DNA from: Candidatus Poseidoniales archaeon
GTDB lineage: Archaea; Thermoplasmatota; Poseidoniia; Poseidoniales; Poseidoniaceae
Direction of reading: 5' to 3'
NCBI GenBank assembly: GCA_009887095.1
Contig: QXYC01000013.1
Coordinates: 1 to 63,223, forward strand
DNA length: 63,223 bases
How positions within the stretch are numbered: position 1 is the first letter of the stretch; each line of letters begins with the position of its first letter. The translations under genes and the position numbers were made by a program. The notes beneath the pieces were generated by a model, which made no database searches, was not told where the DNA came from, and saw only the letters and a list, made by a program, of their open reading frames with translations. Positions 24,196 to 32,171 of this stretch are shown one piece after another.

Positions 24196-25074
24196 ATGGT
24201 CGCCCAACCCCTCGATGGAAAAGCCTGTGCTGCAAGCGTGGAAGAAGAACTCCACGAGCGAATCGCAGCGTGTATTTCCGCAGGTGTTCAACCTCACCTA
24301 GCGGTTGTGATTGTCGGTGATGACCCGGCCAGCCACGTGTATGTAAACTCCAAAGTAAAGGCGTGTGAACGACTTGGGATCAAAAGCACGCACATCGAAT
24401 TGCCATCCTCCGCATCTGAAGATGAAGTGCGGGTTGTGATTCAGCGTCTCAACGGGGATGCTGACCTCCATGGTATCCTCGTCCAGTCCCCTCTCCCATC
24501 TCACATGGACGAAGAGGCACTCACTGACTTGATCCATCCTCGAAAAGATGTCGACGGCTTCCACCCAGAAAACCTTGGCCGGCTGGTTCAAGGGCGCCTC
24601 GATGGAATGCTTCCATGCACGCCAAGTGGTGTTATGCGCATGCTGCAATGGGCAGGCATGGATTTGACTGGGAAAAGAGCGGTCGTGCTCGGGCGTTCAC
24701 GCATTGTGGGCAATCCACAAGCCCTTTTGCTCGGAGCAAAGGGGGCAGATGCAACCGTGACAGTTGTGCATTCACGCACGCAAAACGCACAAGTCATTTG
24801 TGCTCAAGCAGACGTTGTGGTGGCTGCCATTGGGCGGCCAGAAATGGTTCGAAGCGATTGGATCAAAGATGGTGCCGTCGTGATTGATGTTGGTATCAAT
24901 CGAGTGGATGATTCAACCCGAGATCGTGGATGGCGCCTTGCAGGGGATGTGCATCCGGAAGTCGCCGAAAAAGCATCTTGGTTATCGCCCGTACCGGGCG
25001 GCGTTGGACCAATGACCATCGCCATGTTGATGGAAAACACAGTCCGAGCCGCAGAAACATTTCAATCAGAATGA
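24196..25074 (+). CDS. folD: Methylenetetrahydrofolate dehydrogenase/cyclohydrolase
   Basis: Interconverts 5,10-methylene-, methenyl- and 10-formyl-tetrahydrofolate. The 292-residue protein has YVNSKVKACE (catalytic Lys), GILVQSPLPSHMD, DVDGFHPENLG, PCTPSGVMRML, the NADP-binding VVLGRSRIVGNP and the C-terminal PVPGGVGPMTIAML. Presence implies use of tetrahydrofolate, in line with panB and pdx-type metabolism here. Start ATG 24196 gives the family's usual N-terminus (MVAQPLDGKA); a GTG at 24181 is possible. It follows the VOC gene by 37 bases and precedes the Pro-rich membrane-protein gene by 9 bases. Confidence 0.95.
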   Translation: MVAQPLDGKACAASVEEELHERIAACISAGVQPHLAVVIVGDDPASHVYVNSKVKACERLGIKSTHIELPSSASEDEVRVVIQRLNGDADLHGILVQSPLPSHMDEEALTDLIHPRKDVDGFHPENLGRLVQGRLDGMLPCTPSGVMRMLQWAGMDLTGKRAVVLGRSRIVGNPQALLLGAKGADATVTVVHSRTQNAQVICAQADVVVAAIGRPEMVRSDWIKDGAVVIDVGINRVDDSTRDRGWRLAGDVHPEVAEKASWLSPVPGGVGPMTIAMLMENTVRAAETFQSE

Positions 25075-25083
25075 GGTGGTAAG

Positions 25084-25938
25084 ATGGAACAAAAAGCCCC
25101 ACGTCTCTCAACTGCGTCGTTGGTGGCGGGTTCGATTTTCGTTACCTTTGCAATCCTCAACTCCTCGGTAAACCTCGTGCTTGAAAGCGGTTTGAGCATC
25201 GAGGAGTACAGCGCCCTTGCAGCTGCAGGCCTCTGCTTCATCACCTCCTATCTCGCTTCGAGGGAGCGCCCGATCCCTGAATTGGTCAACCAACCATCGA
25301 TTCAAGAACAGTACGATGCAATGGAATCAACGCCGACCCCATACAGGGCGAGTGCCTCGATGCCAGCCCAACAATCCAATCACGACCTGTCGGCGTCTCC
25401 AAGATCTGATTTGACATCCATTCTCGCAATGGAGCCTACAGTCGTCGCAGCGATGGCTCAACCAGTTCTGCAACCACATGTCGCACCAGAACCAATTGAT
25501 GTATCGGCGGCTTTAGATTCCCTCTCAACTGGTGAATTTGGCGCTGTGGCTGCTGAAATGGCGTCTGAGAACCCCGCCCCGCACACGGCAACATCGCAAA
25601 ACCGACCCTTCACTCAATCAGTCGGCTCTTTGGCTTCTTCTCATGAGCGTCCGACCATTGCAAACGTCCCCCTTCCATCGGCTTCACCCTCTCCAGTGGA
25701 ATCACTCCTTGAAACAACCACGGCCACAGTTCCTTCGATGCCAGACCTCGCAGACTTGTTGGGTTCCACTCCTGAGCAGGTGGTCGAATCACCCGCTCTA
25801 GCGATGCCAGATGTACCACTTTCAGGCGACGCATCATCTCCACCAGCACCACAAATGGACATGTTACCATCCTTGCCAGAATTACCAGAAGTTGGTGCGT
25901 CAAAACCTGACTTACCTGATATTGGCGATCTGTTTTGA
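25084..25938 (+). CDS. Membrane protein with long Pro/Ser/Ala-rich tail
   Basis: A 284-residue protein. Two hydrophobic segments lie at the N-terminus (residues ~11-28 and ~42-57). Then come ~220 residues of low-complexity sequence rich in Pro, Ser, Ala and Met, with many short acidic-hydrophobic motifs of the form (M)PDLADLLG, LPELPEVG and LPDIGDLF. The spaced DL/LF motifs resemble short linear docking motifs for a partner protein. No enzymatic domain is seen. It starts 9 bases after folD with GAGGTGG as a good ribosome site. Confidence 0.7.
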   Translation: MEQKAPRLSTASLVAGSIFVTFAILNSSVNLVLESGLSIEEYSALAAAGLCFITSYLASRERPIPELVNQPSIQEQYDAMESTPTPYRASASMPAQQSNHDLSASPRSDLTSILAMEPTVVAAMAQPVLQPHVAPEPIDVSAALDSLSTGEFGAVAAEMASENPAPHTATSQNRPFTQSVGSLASSHERPTIANVPLPSASPSPVESLLETTTATVPSMPDLADLLGSTPEQVVESPALAMPDVPLSGDASSPPAPQMDMLPSLPELPEVGASKPDLPDIGDLF

Positions 25939-25967
25939 GACTGGGAAGGTCAATAGGGGTTGAATGG

Positions 25968-26858
25968 ATGGTAAACCACATGTGGTCCGATTTGTATGAC
26001 CTTCACAGCCATTCAACGAACAGTGATGGCGAACATTCTGTCGAAACGGTGGCACAATTGATGGCAGCGTCAGGTGTTATGCATTGGTCGTTAACCGACC
26101 ATGATACAATCGCGGGCTGGGATGCAGCAGCAGAAGCAGCCCTGAGAGAAGGCATTGGTTTCATTCCAGGAGTGGAAATCACTTGCGAGCCAGGTTTGCC
26201 AGTTGTTCCATCTGAAATGGAATTGCGGGACCGGGATCGTGCTCCTACATCATGGCACTTGTTGGCGTATTTCCCAATCGGCTCTGTGACCGATGACCAG
26301 CGAGCTTCGTTCAAAGCATGGCTTGAGCCTCTTGGCGAGAGTCGAGGACCACGCATGGAACGCATGGTGGCGCTTGCGAATGAGCACGGACTTGAGATTG
26401 ATATTGATGCAGTCATGGCAAGGGCCGATGGCTCTGTCGGACGTCCACATTTGGCTGCTGAGTTGATCGCACAAGGGTATGTAGAGACCAAGCAAGAGGC
26501 ATTCGACCTTTGGTTGGGCGATGGTCGCCCACTTGCCATTATTCGCAACAAACCCTCGATTCAAGATGCTGTCAAAGCTGTGCATGAATGCGGTGGAATT
26601 GCTTCACTTGCCCATCCAATGTATTACGGTGTCCCTGTGCAAACCCTCGTTGAATTCTGCAGCGATGCTGGCGTTGATGCAATCGAATGCTTCCACCGCA
26701 GCCATCCAGATCCATATCGCCATGAACTCCTCGTGGCAGTTCAAAAACACGGCCTTGCATCAACGTGCGGCTCAGATTTCCACGGACTTTCGAGCCTGCA
26801 AGTGCCAGGGAACATGCCACTTCCATTGGCGGCTTTACCTTCGGCGCTCAAAGCCTAA
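25968..26858 (+). CDS. PHP-domain metal-dependent phosphoesterase
   Basis: A 296-residue PHP protein of the YciV/RNase AM-like group (3',5'-nucleoside bisphosphate phosphatases and 5'-3' exoribonucleases). Metal-binding motifs are YDLHSHSTNSDG, LTDHDT, PGVEITC, SLAHPMYYG and GSDFHG, in the standard order. Possible substrates are phosphorylated nucleotides or small RNAs. Start ATG 25968 is preferred; the frame extends to a TTG inside the preceding stop, and ATG 25980 is also possible. The last 4 bases overlap the convergent tatC gene. Confidence 0.87.
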   Translation: MVNHMWSDLYDLHSHSTNSDGEHSVETVAQLMAASGVMHWSLTDHDTIAGWDAAAEAALREGIGFIPGVEITCEPGLPVVPSEMELRDRDRAPTSWHLLAYFPIGSVTDDQRASFKAWLEPLGESRGPRMERMVALANEHGLEIDIDAVMARADGSVGRPHLAAELIAQGYVETKQEAFDLWLGDGRPLAIIRNKPSIQDAVKAVHECGGIASLAHPMYYGVPVQTLVEFCSDAGVDAIECFHRSHPDPYRHELLVAVQKHGLASTCGSDFHGLSSLQVPGNMPLPLAALPSALKA

Positions 26859-27655
26859 GATGCGTTTGATCGGGTCATTGCATCGAACACCAATGCAAAT
26901 TCGAAGAGAATGATGACGGGCATTGCCACAAGGAAAAGCGACAGTGGATCAGGTGGCGACAAGAACGCACCAAGGACAAAAGCGGTGAACCAAATGTGGC
27001 GCCGATACCTGCGAACTTGCGTGCGTGTGACCACTTCCAATCGCAGCACGAGAAGCGTTACCACTGGGGCTTGAAATCCGATTGAAGATGCGACGGCAAG
27101 GTTGGCAACAAATCCAACGTAGGATGCCAACCGCCATTGCGTCGCCAAACCTGCATTTTGTGCGTCACTGGTCAGGTATTCAAGCAACATCGGTATCAGG
27201 AGGTTCCATGCATACCCAATGCCGCCAACTCCCAACAGAATGACGGCTAAGAAGGTACCAATCGCAGCTTTCGTTGGTTTTGGCGCATTCGCCTTGAGTT
27301 CATCCAAACGCATTTTGAGAGCCGGGTTTTTACCACCTCGCCAAGCACCCTCGACCATCAAAATCGCCAGCACGACGAATGCGGCACAATAGGCAGCCAG
27401 CCTTACTTGCAAGAGAATAAATTCCACGGGGGTGATGACGATGATGCTGACATCCGCGGGCAGGCGTTCTTCCGCAATTAACCATGATATGACGTTTGAG
27501 GTGACTGGGAAGCAGGCAACAAAAACCAGACCAAAAATGAAGGCAAGCAGTTTCATTCGCTTTCGAAGGTGGGATTTGATGTCCAGCAGCAATAATCCGC
27601 CGGGACTTTCTAGAAGTTCATTGACCGTCTTGGACAGTTCATCCGTTCCGGTCAT
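26855..27655 (-). CDS. tatC: Twin-arginine translocase subunit TatC
   Basis: Receptor subunit of the Tat pathway that exports folded proteins. The 266-residue membrane protein starts MTGTDELSKTVNELL, then carries the cytoplasmic signal IKSHLRKRMKLLAFIFG (TatC E-L-R/H-L-R-R region) and six hydrophobic segments. The late-loop signature is RRYRRHIWFTAFVLGAFLSP followed by PDPLSLFLVAMP, close to the family's RRYaivgafvlGAilTPPDP. Start ATG 27655 is chosen because upstream codons encode no family sequence. TatA/B is not in the window. The exported proteins here (secreted nuclease, S15 hydrolase) lack an obvious RR signal. Confidence 0.92.
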   Translation of the reverse strand: MTGTDELSKTVNELLESPGGLLLLDIKSHLRKRMKLLAFIFGLVFVACFPVTSNVISWLIAEERLPADVSIIVITPVEFILLQVRLAAYCAAFVVLAILMVEGAWRGGKNPALKMRLDELKANAPKPTKAAIGTFLAVILLGVGGIGYAWNLLIPMLLEYLTSDAQNAGLATQWRLASYVGFVANLAVASSIGFQAPVVTLLVLRLEVVTRTQVRRYRRHIWFTAFVLGAFLSPPDPLSLFLVAMPVIILFEFALVFDAMTRSNAS

Positions 27656-27701
27656 GACACGAGCAGGGACCGCGCCCTCATAACACACACCATGGGCGTG
27701 C

Positions 27702-29132
27702 TTATTCGCTTTCCCAGATGTGTGAGGGTGTTGAATCCATCCAGCGTCGACCATGTTTGTTGAGTCGCTTGAGGCGATGAATCACAAAACCTGTGATCCA
27801 TAGGGATGGCATGGACAAGAGCAGTGCCATCCACATGAGGTCTTGGTGGTAATCATTGAGCACACGAACCTGAACCACATCTTCTTCTGCAGTGCTTGGG
27901 TTATGCATCACAACGAGGCTGTACACTTTCGGAGCGTCTATTTCCAAAGCCAATGTTGAATTTGGTGCAACGGTGTAGTATTCACCCAGCGTTTTCATGA
28001 TCTCCCAATCGATGCTCCCTTCTTCCATCGCAGGTACTGCAGATTCAACAATTAACACAACCACTTCGAGGGTGATGTTTTGATGAAGGTTGGTGACCGT
28101 TGTGTCGACGGTATCTCCCGGCTCAAATTTCTGAATGATTTCGAAGGTAGAGTCTTCTGGGCCCAATTGGTAGGACACTCGGTCGCCAACTGTGCTGCTT
28201 TGCACATTGACGGCCATGATGATCAGGGTCACCATGGCCAGTGTTACAACGCCTTCAACAAGGATGTGGCGTCGGATTTTCTGAGTGGTGAATCCTTTGA
28301 AGAAACTTCCATGATCATTGCGAAGCCTTGGTTGAAGATGATGGATAAACAACGCTCCTACTCCTCCGACGATCATACCCAACGGGATGTCGATGAACCA
28401 ATGAATCCCGAGGTAGAGAATGGTGAACATGAACAACAATGTGTTCGCACAAACGAATATGTGGTATCTGTAATGCTTCCACTCTTTCATTGAACCTCCT
28501 TGCTCTCGGACATGCAACCAATTGAGCAAAATGATGCCAAATGGTATCGCAACATGCAGCGATGGCACGGCATTATCCAAAGGATCATGCGATGCATAGA
28601 AGACGCTGTACCATCCCTCGTGGTAGAGGAGTGCTTCCATTCCGGGAATCCATGAAGAGGTAACTTCGACATTGAAGAACAAGTAATACGGTACGGCAAT
28701 GGCGTAAATCAGCAAGTAATTGAGCGTGACTTTATCGGTCATGTCTCGATCTCCCGTGTAGGCGAAATAGACTGTCGTCACGTAAATGAGGAAGAGGTAA
28801 ATGAACAGGTAGTGGAAGTTCAAAAATGAAGTTAGCACTTCATTATGGAAGAAATTCTGTATGTGGAGTGTAAAGTCACCTTCGATGCTGTGGACCCATT
28901 CGGTCCAGTGACCAGTTTCCATTTTAATCGGCTCATTGAGGTTATCAGTCATCGCCTTCCATCGAATGATGATGATGTAGCCCATGGCGTGGAGATAGAA
29001 ACGCTGGTTGTGAATGACTTCAGCCCATTTGCCCACTGGTGTTCTCATTTCCTTATCGTGAAGGGTGAAGAACCAACATATGATTGGTGTGAGCACCAAG
29101 ATGAGCCCCATCATGATTCCATAGGGGTCCAT
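27702..29132 (-). CDS. PAP2-superfamily membrane phosphatase/inositolphosphotransferase-like protein
   Basis: A 476-residue polytopic protein. The PAP2-type active site is seen as NAVPSLHVA (around residue 195, equivalent to PSGH) and YLGIHWFIDIPLGM around residue 250, whose His and Asp complete the phosphatase site. This is the arrangement of Aur1/Ipt1-like phosphotransferases. At least six transmembrane segments form the N-terminal two thirds. The last third is an extracytoplasmic beta-rich domain (residues ~300-440) followed by one more transmembrane helix and a basic tail. Probable role in phospholipid headgroup or prenyl-phosphate metabolism. An ATAATA box ~32 bases before the ATG may be its promoter. 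Confidence 0.8.
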   Translation of the reverse strand: MDPYGIMMGLILVLTPIICWFFTLHDKEMRTPVGKWAEVIHNQRFYLHAMGYIIIIRWKAMTDNLNEPIKMETGHWTEWVHSIEGDFTLHIQNFFHNEVLTSFLNFHYLFIYLFLIYVTTVYFAYTGDRDMTDKVTLNYLLIYAIAVPYYLFFNVEVTSSWIPGMEALLYHEGWYSVFYASHDPLDNAVPSLHVAIPFGIILLNWLHVREQGGSMKEWKHYRYHIFVCANTLLFMFTILYLGIHWFIDIPLGMIVGGVGALFIHHLQPRLRNDHGSFFKGFTTQKIRRHILVEGVVTLAMVTLIIMAVNVQSSTVGDRVSYQLGPEDSTFEIIQKFEPGDTVDTTVTNLHQNITLEVVVLIVESAVPAMEEGSIDWEIMKTLGEYYTVAPNSTLALEIDAPKVYSLVVMHNPSTAEEDVVQVRVLNDYHQDLMWMALLLSMPSLWITGFVIHRLKRLNKHGRRWMDSTPSHIWESE

Positions 29133-29212
29133 GTTTGGGGGGCCTCGCTTCTCGTTTTAGGTATTATGACGGCGAGCGGGTGTTGACGATGTTTGGGTGG
29201 CCCTGAAAAAAC

Positions 29213-30433
29213 GTGCAAGAGGTCAAAGGTAATGGGTTCCATCTCCAACCAGTGAGGGACATGTGGAAGCAAGCGCCAGAGAACACCCTCGAGAGCCTTC
29301 GCCATGCCATTGGCTTCCACGATGGGATTGAGTTTGACCTCCGTTTGACCTCTGACGGCGAAATCATCATCCACCACGATGCTGATGTCTCCGTGCCAAC
29401 ATCGCTGCTCACCTCTTCCAAACCTTGGGTTGAGCATTACACCCTCGATGAATTGGAGTCGTTTGGGTTCTGCTCGTTTCGTTCCTTGCTCGAAGATGCC
29501 ACGGTACGGGAGCAGTGGAGGGACCATGGCAAAATGGGCTGCGTGGAACTGAAACGCCCGCATCCAAAATCCAAACCAGGTGGTGGATATTTCGGTCTCT
29601 CATCGCACAAGAAACACATCACAACCCTCATCAATACGGCAGATGCATTGTTGAATGAGTTCGAGATACCGAATCAAAACACAGTCTACTATGCCTTCCA
29701 CAAAGGAATGAAATCTTCCATCGAAGCCTCCTCAACACAGCGGCCATGGGCCGAACTTCTCCCCTACATTCCACCTTTTGGAACCCGCCAAACCAAACGG
29801 CTGCGAGCCCTCCCGCATTTCCTCACACATTCGTTTTCACGCCTCGTTAATCACCATCGCACCTCCGGCGCATCGATGATCCCCGCTGCAATCGAGTACT
29901 TCGTTCCACCAATTAACAAATTGCCGTTAGGCAAAAAAGTCGGATTGAGCGGAAAAGGCGCTCTTAACCTCCAAGCATCGCAGAGGGGATTTCCAGTCTA
30001 TGTGTGGCCTACCAAACCAGATGTCGAACACCGACTCCAAGCAGCTGGACTTACGGGTCTCACCGATCATGCAGATCCAAACCTCACATGGCTGCCATCG
30101 GGTCATGCACGATGGACTCGACCAGCAACGCTCCCACTTGATTCAGAGCAACAAGCAACGCTTGAGACTGCGACGAAAGAGCACCATCTTGACATCCTCA
30201 AAGAACTCAAGGCGAACGTGGTGCCGTGGATGGAATGTGATGCATCAAGTCGTGCATCGTTGATGGCCATGTGGTCGAAGCGATGGAAATGGCAATCTCT
30301 TCCGTCCTCAATTGGCCTTCCGGATGACCACACCGCAGAATCAAGTCCACCTTGGCAGGCTGTGCGGTTGATTGGCCACCGTGGTTCTGGCAAGACGCCG
30401 AGGCCGGTGTTGCAAGGTTCTCACTCGATATGA
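29213..30433 (+). CDS. Glycerophosphodiester phosphodiesterase-like protein, apparently circularly permuted
   Basis: Would hydrolyse glycerophosphodiesters to glycerol-3-phosphate. The first recognisable sequence is QAPENTLESLRHAI at residues ~20-33, then GIEFDLRLTSDGEIIIHHD, which match the second and third GDPD active-site blocks (Glu, Glu-Asp, His). The first block, HRG, that normally stands ~10 residues before PENT is absent at the N-terminus. A perfect copy, RLIGHRGSGKTP, sits at the extreme C-terminus (residues ~386-397). A stop codon at 29204 rules out a missing N-terminal extension in this frame. The barrel order is therefore consistent with circular permutation. Start is GTG 29213 or ATG 29261. 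The 3' end overlaps citrate synthase by 13 bases. Confidence 0.78.
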   Translation: MQEVKGNGFHLQPVRDMWKQAPENTLESLRHAIGFHDGIEFDLRLTSDGEIIIHHDADVSVPTSLLTSSKPWVEHYTLDELESFGFCSFRSLLEDATVREQWRDHGKMGCVELKRPHPKSKPGGGYFGLSSHKKHITTLINTADALLNEFEIPNQNTVYYAFHKGMKSSIEASSTQRPWAELLPYIPPFGTRQTKRLRALPHFLTHSFSRLVNHHRTSGASMIPAAIEYFVPPINKLPLGKKVGLSGKGALNLQASQRGFPVYVWPTKPDVEHRLQAAGLTGLTDHADPNLTWLPSGHARWTRPATLPLDSEQQATLETATKEHHLDILKELKANVVPWMECDASSRASLMAMWSKRWKWQSLPSSIGLPDDHTAESSPPWQAVRLIGHRGSGKTPRPVLQGSHSI

Positions 30434-31587
30434 CGCAAATGTTGCTCTTCAGCAATGTACTTCGGGCGATAAATCGGCGTCCCCTTGCCGTCACGCATGA
30501 CACTGCGTTCATCAACAATTTGTGCACCAATGCCAGCAACTCTTGCCCATCCAAAGAAGGTGGTGTAGTATGTTGGGTCGGTGAGACCAATGTGGTGCAG
30601 AAGTGCTCCACTGGCGATGTCGACGTTGGCGTTTGGGTTACTGATTTTGGGGTTCTCGCTAAGAACTCGAGGTGCAACTTCACGAAGTGCTGTGATGATC
30701 TTAAAATTCTCATCATCAGGGCAGATTTCTTGGCCTAAAGCGAATTGAACGGTGGCCCGTGGGTCCTCGGTTCGCAACACAGCGTGGCCGAAACCAAACA
30801 CAGGTCGCTTGGCTGCAAGTTCTGCACGGACAAACCGCTCCACTTCAGCCGGGTCGCTTGTTCCAACTCGGAGTACGAACTCCAAACACGATTGATTGGC
30901 TCGACCGTGCAACGGTCCTGAAAGAGCGTTCATGGCACCAGCCATGGATGAGTACACCGTGGCATGACCAGAGGCGATCGCTTTGCCTGAGAAGGTCGAA
31001 AGGTTGCCGCCACCGTGGTCCATGTGCAAGACGAGGTAGGTCGAAATGACTCGGGTCATTTTTTCCTTGTCCACACCTTTGAGGTCGAGGGCGTTGACAA
31101 ATCGGTCGACGAGGGAGGCTTGAGGGTCGTCCGCAGGGATTCCATCGGCCCGTCCATCACGAATTCGGAAAATGAGCCCCATCAGGCGTGGCATTCGTGC
31201 GATGAGGTTCATGGCGTCTTCTCGCCAGTCATTTGTTGTCTCAAGCATGCCAAGGGTGTGAATTCCAACGCTGAGCCAATCCATGGGGTGTCCATCACGG
31301 GGCAGGGTCTTCAGCACGGATTCAACATCACCCGGTATGGTGGCTCTGGCTGCGAGTTCTGATCGAATTTCCCTTGATTGTTCAGGGGTTGGAAGCTCCT
31401 TGTTGAAGAGCAGGTAAATGATGTCCTCAGGAGCGAATGTTGCGAGTTCTGCAATAGGATATCCGCAGTAATGAACCCCTTCGGTCGGTGTGACAAATGA
31501 AGTTCGGCAAGTACCCACTGGGACGCCACGGAGACCGGTGTTCAGGTGGTCCAATGTGACTTCAAGCAGGACCTCTTTATCACTCAT
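30421..31587 (-). CDS. gltA: Citrate synthase
   Basis: Condenses oxaloacetate and acetyl-CoA to citrate. The 388-residue protein shows MDHGGGNLSTFSGKAIASG, the histidine-bearing GPLHGRANQ, FGFGHAVLRTEDPRA and the catalytic Asp in NVDIASGALL. Type I short form, normal length. Start ATG 31587 (MSDKEVLLEVTLDHLNTG) is the family-like N-terminus; upstream codons to 31614 are unlikely. Possible 2-methylcitrate synthase activity cannot be excluded by sequence. The convergent GDPD gene overlaps its 3' end. Confidence 0.94.
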   Translation of the reverse strand: MSDKEVLLEVTLDHLNTGLRGVPVGTCRTSFVTPTEGVHYCGYPIAELATFAPEDIIYLLFNKELPTPEQSREIRSELAARATIPGDVESVLKTLPRDGHPMDWLSVGIHTLGMLETTNDWREDAMNLIARMPRLMGLIFRIRDGRADGIPADDPQASLVDRFVNALDLKGVDKEKMTRVISTYLVLHMDHGGGNLSTFSGKAIASGHATVYSSMAGAMNALSGPLHGRANQSCLEFVLRVGTSDPAEVERFVRAELAAKRPVFGFGHAVLRTEDPRATVQFALGQEICPDDENFKIITALREVAPRVLSENPKISNPNANVDIASGALLHHIGLTDPTYYTTFFGWARVAGIGAQIVDERSVMRDGKGTPIYRPKYIAEEQHLRHIE

Positions 31588-31700
31588 ACTTCGCTCACCG
31601 TTTCCACCCACCAAGGCTCATCGTATAAAGCCGGTTGCATTGTGTCGCAGTGCACCACCAGTAGGTGTTGCTGAGGATACTTACTCACGGTTCATGAGCG

Positions 31701-32171
31701 TTATTTTTGCCGATTCCATGGAGGCCATGAACGGAATCCTTTGGATGATTCCCGATCGGCAAAGACATGGATTCGAATGGTCTCTCCTTCGACAGTGATG
31801 GCGTCTTCAGCAGTGACGCCGGGACAGGTCGCCTTGACCTCGTTCCATGCCCGGTCTGTTGCAAGGTTTTCCGACCACCAAGGAAAAGCCGCGCACTGTT
31901 GCGGGCGAACCTGGTAAATGGAACATCTTTTTTCTCCATCGAGAAAGATGCACACATCATCGCTTTGTCGACTCTTAAGCACATACCGGCCGTCAAGTGT
32001 TTGCCGGCAGTCCCGCTCCAACCATTCCTCAACGGGCAGTTCATGGTGAGCTGCGATGCGTTCAGCGTCGCTAATTGAGAGGTAAACAATGCCCCCCGGT
32101 TCATCGCAACATCGGCCGCAATCTGGTTGACATGAAAATGGCACTCCAGCCATCCACCACGCGGCTTTCAT
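31701..32171 (-). CDS. YkgJ-family cysteine-cluster protein
   Basis: A 156-residue protein with the YkgJ (zinc/iron-chelating) pattern: FSCQPDCGRCCDEPGG near the N-terminus, then DDVCIFL, KRCSIYQVRPQQCAAFPWW and a later KATC. The spaced Cys residues probably bind an Fe-S cluster or zinc. Function in this family is not established; some members may assist protein modification. It starts inside the stop codon of the DnaA-like gene (ATGA, 32168-32171), so it is the third gene of that operon. Confidence 0.85.
   Translation of the reverse strand: MKAAWWMAGVPFSCQPDCGRCCDEPGGIVYLSISDAERIAAHHELPVEEWLERDCRQTLDGRYVLKSRQSDDVCIFLDGEKRCSIYQVRPQQCAAFPWWSENLATDRAWNEVKATCPGVTAEDAITVEGETIRIHVFADRESSKGFRSWPPWNRQK

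Noticed and set aside
29133-29260. Possible frameshifted N-terminus carrying the missing HRG motif of the GDPD gene
   Set aside because: No frame in the 130 bases upstream encodes His-Arg-Gly near a PENT-compatible position, and a stop is in frame at 29204.
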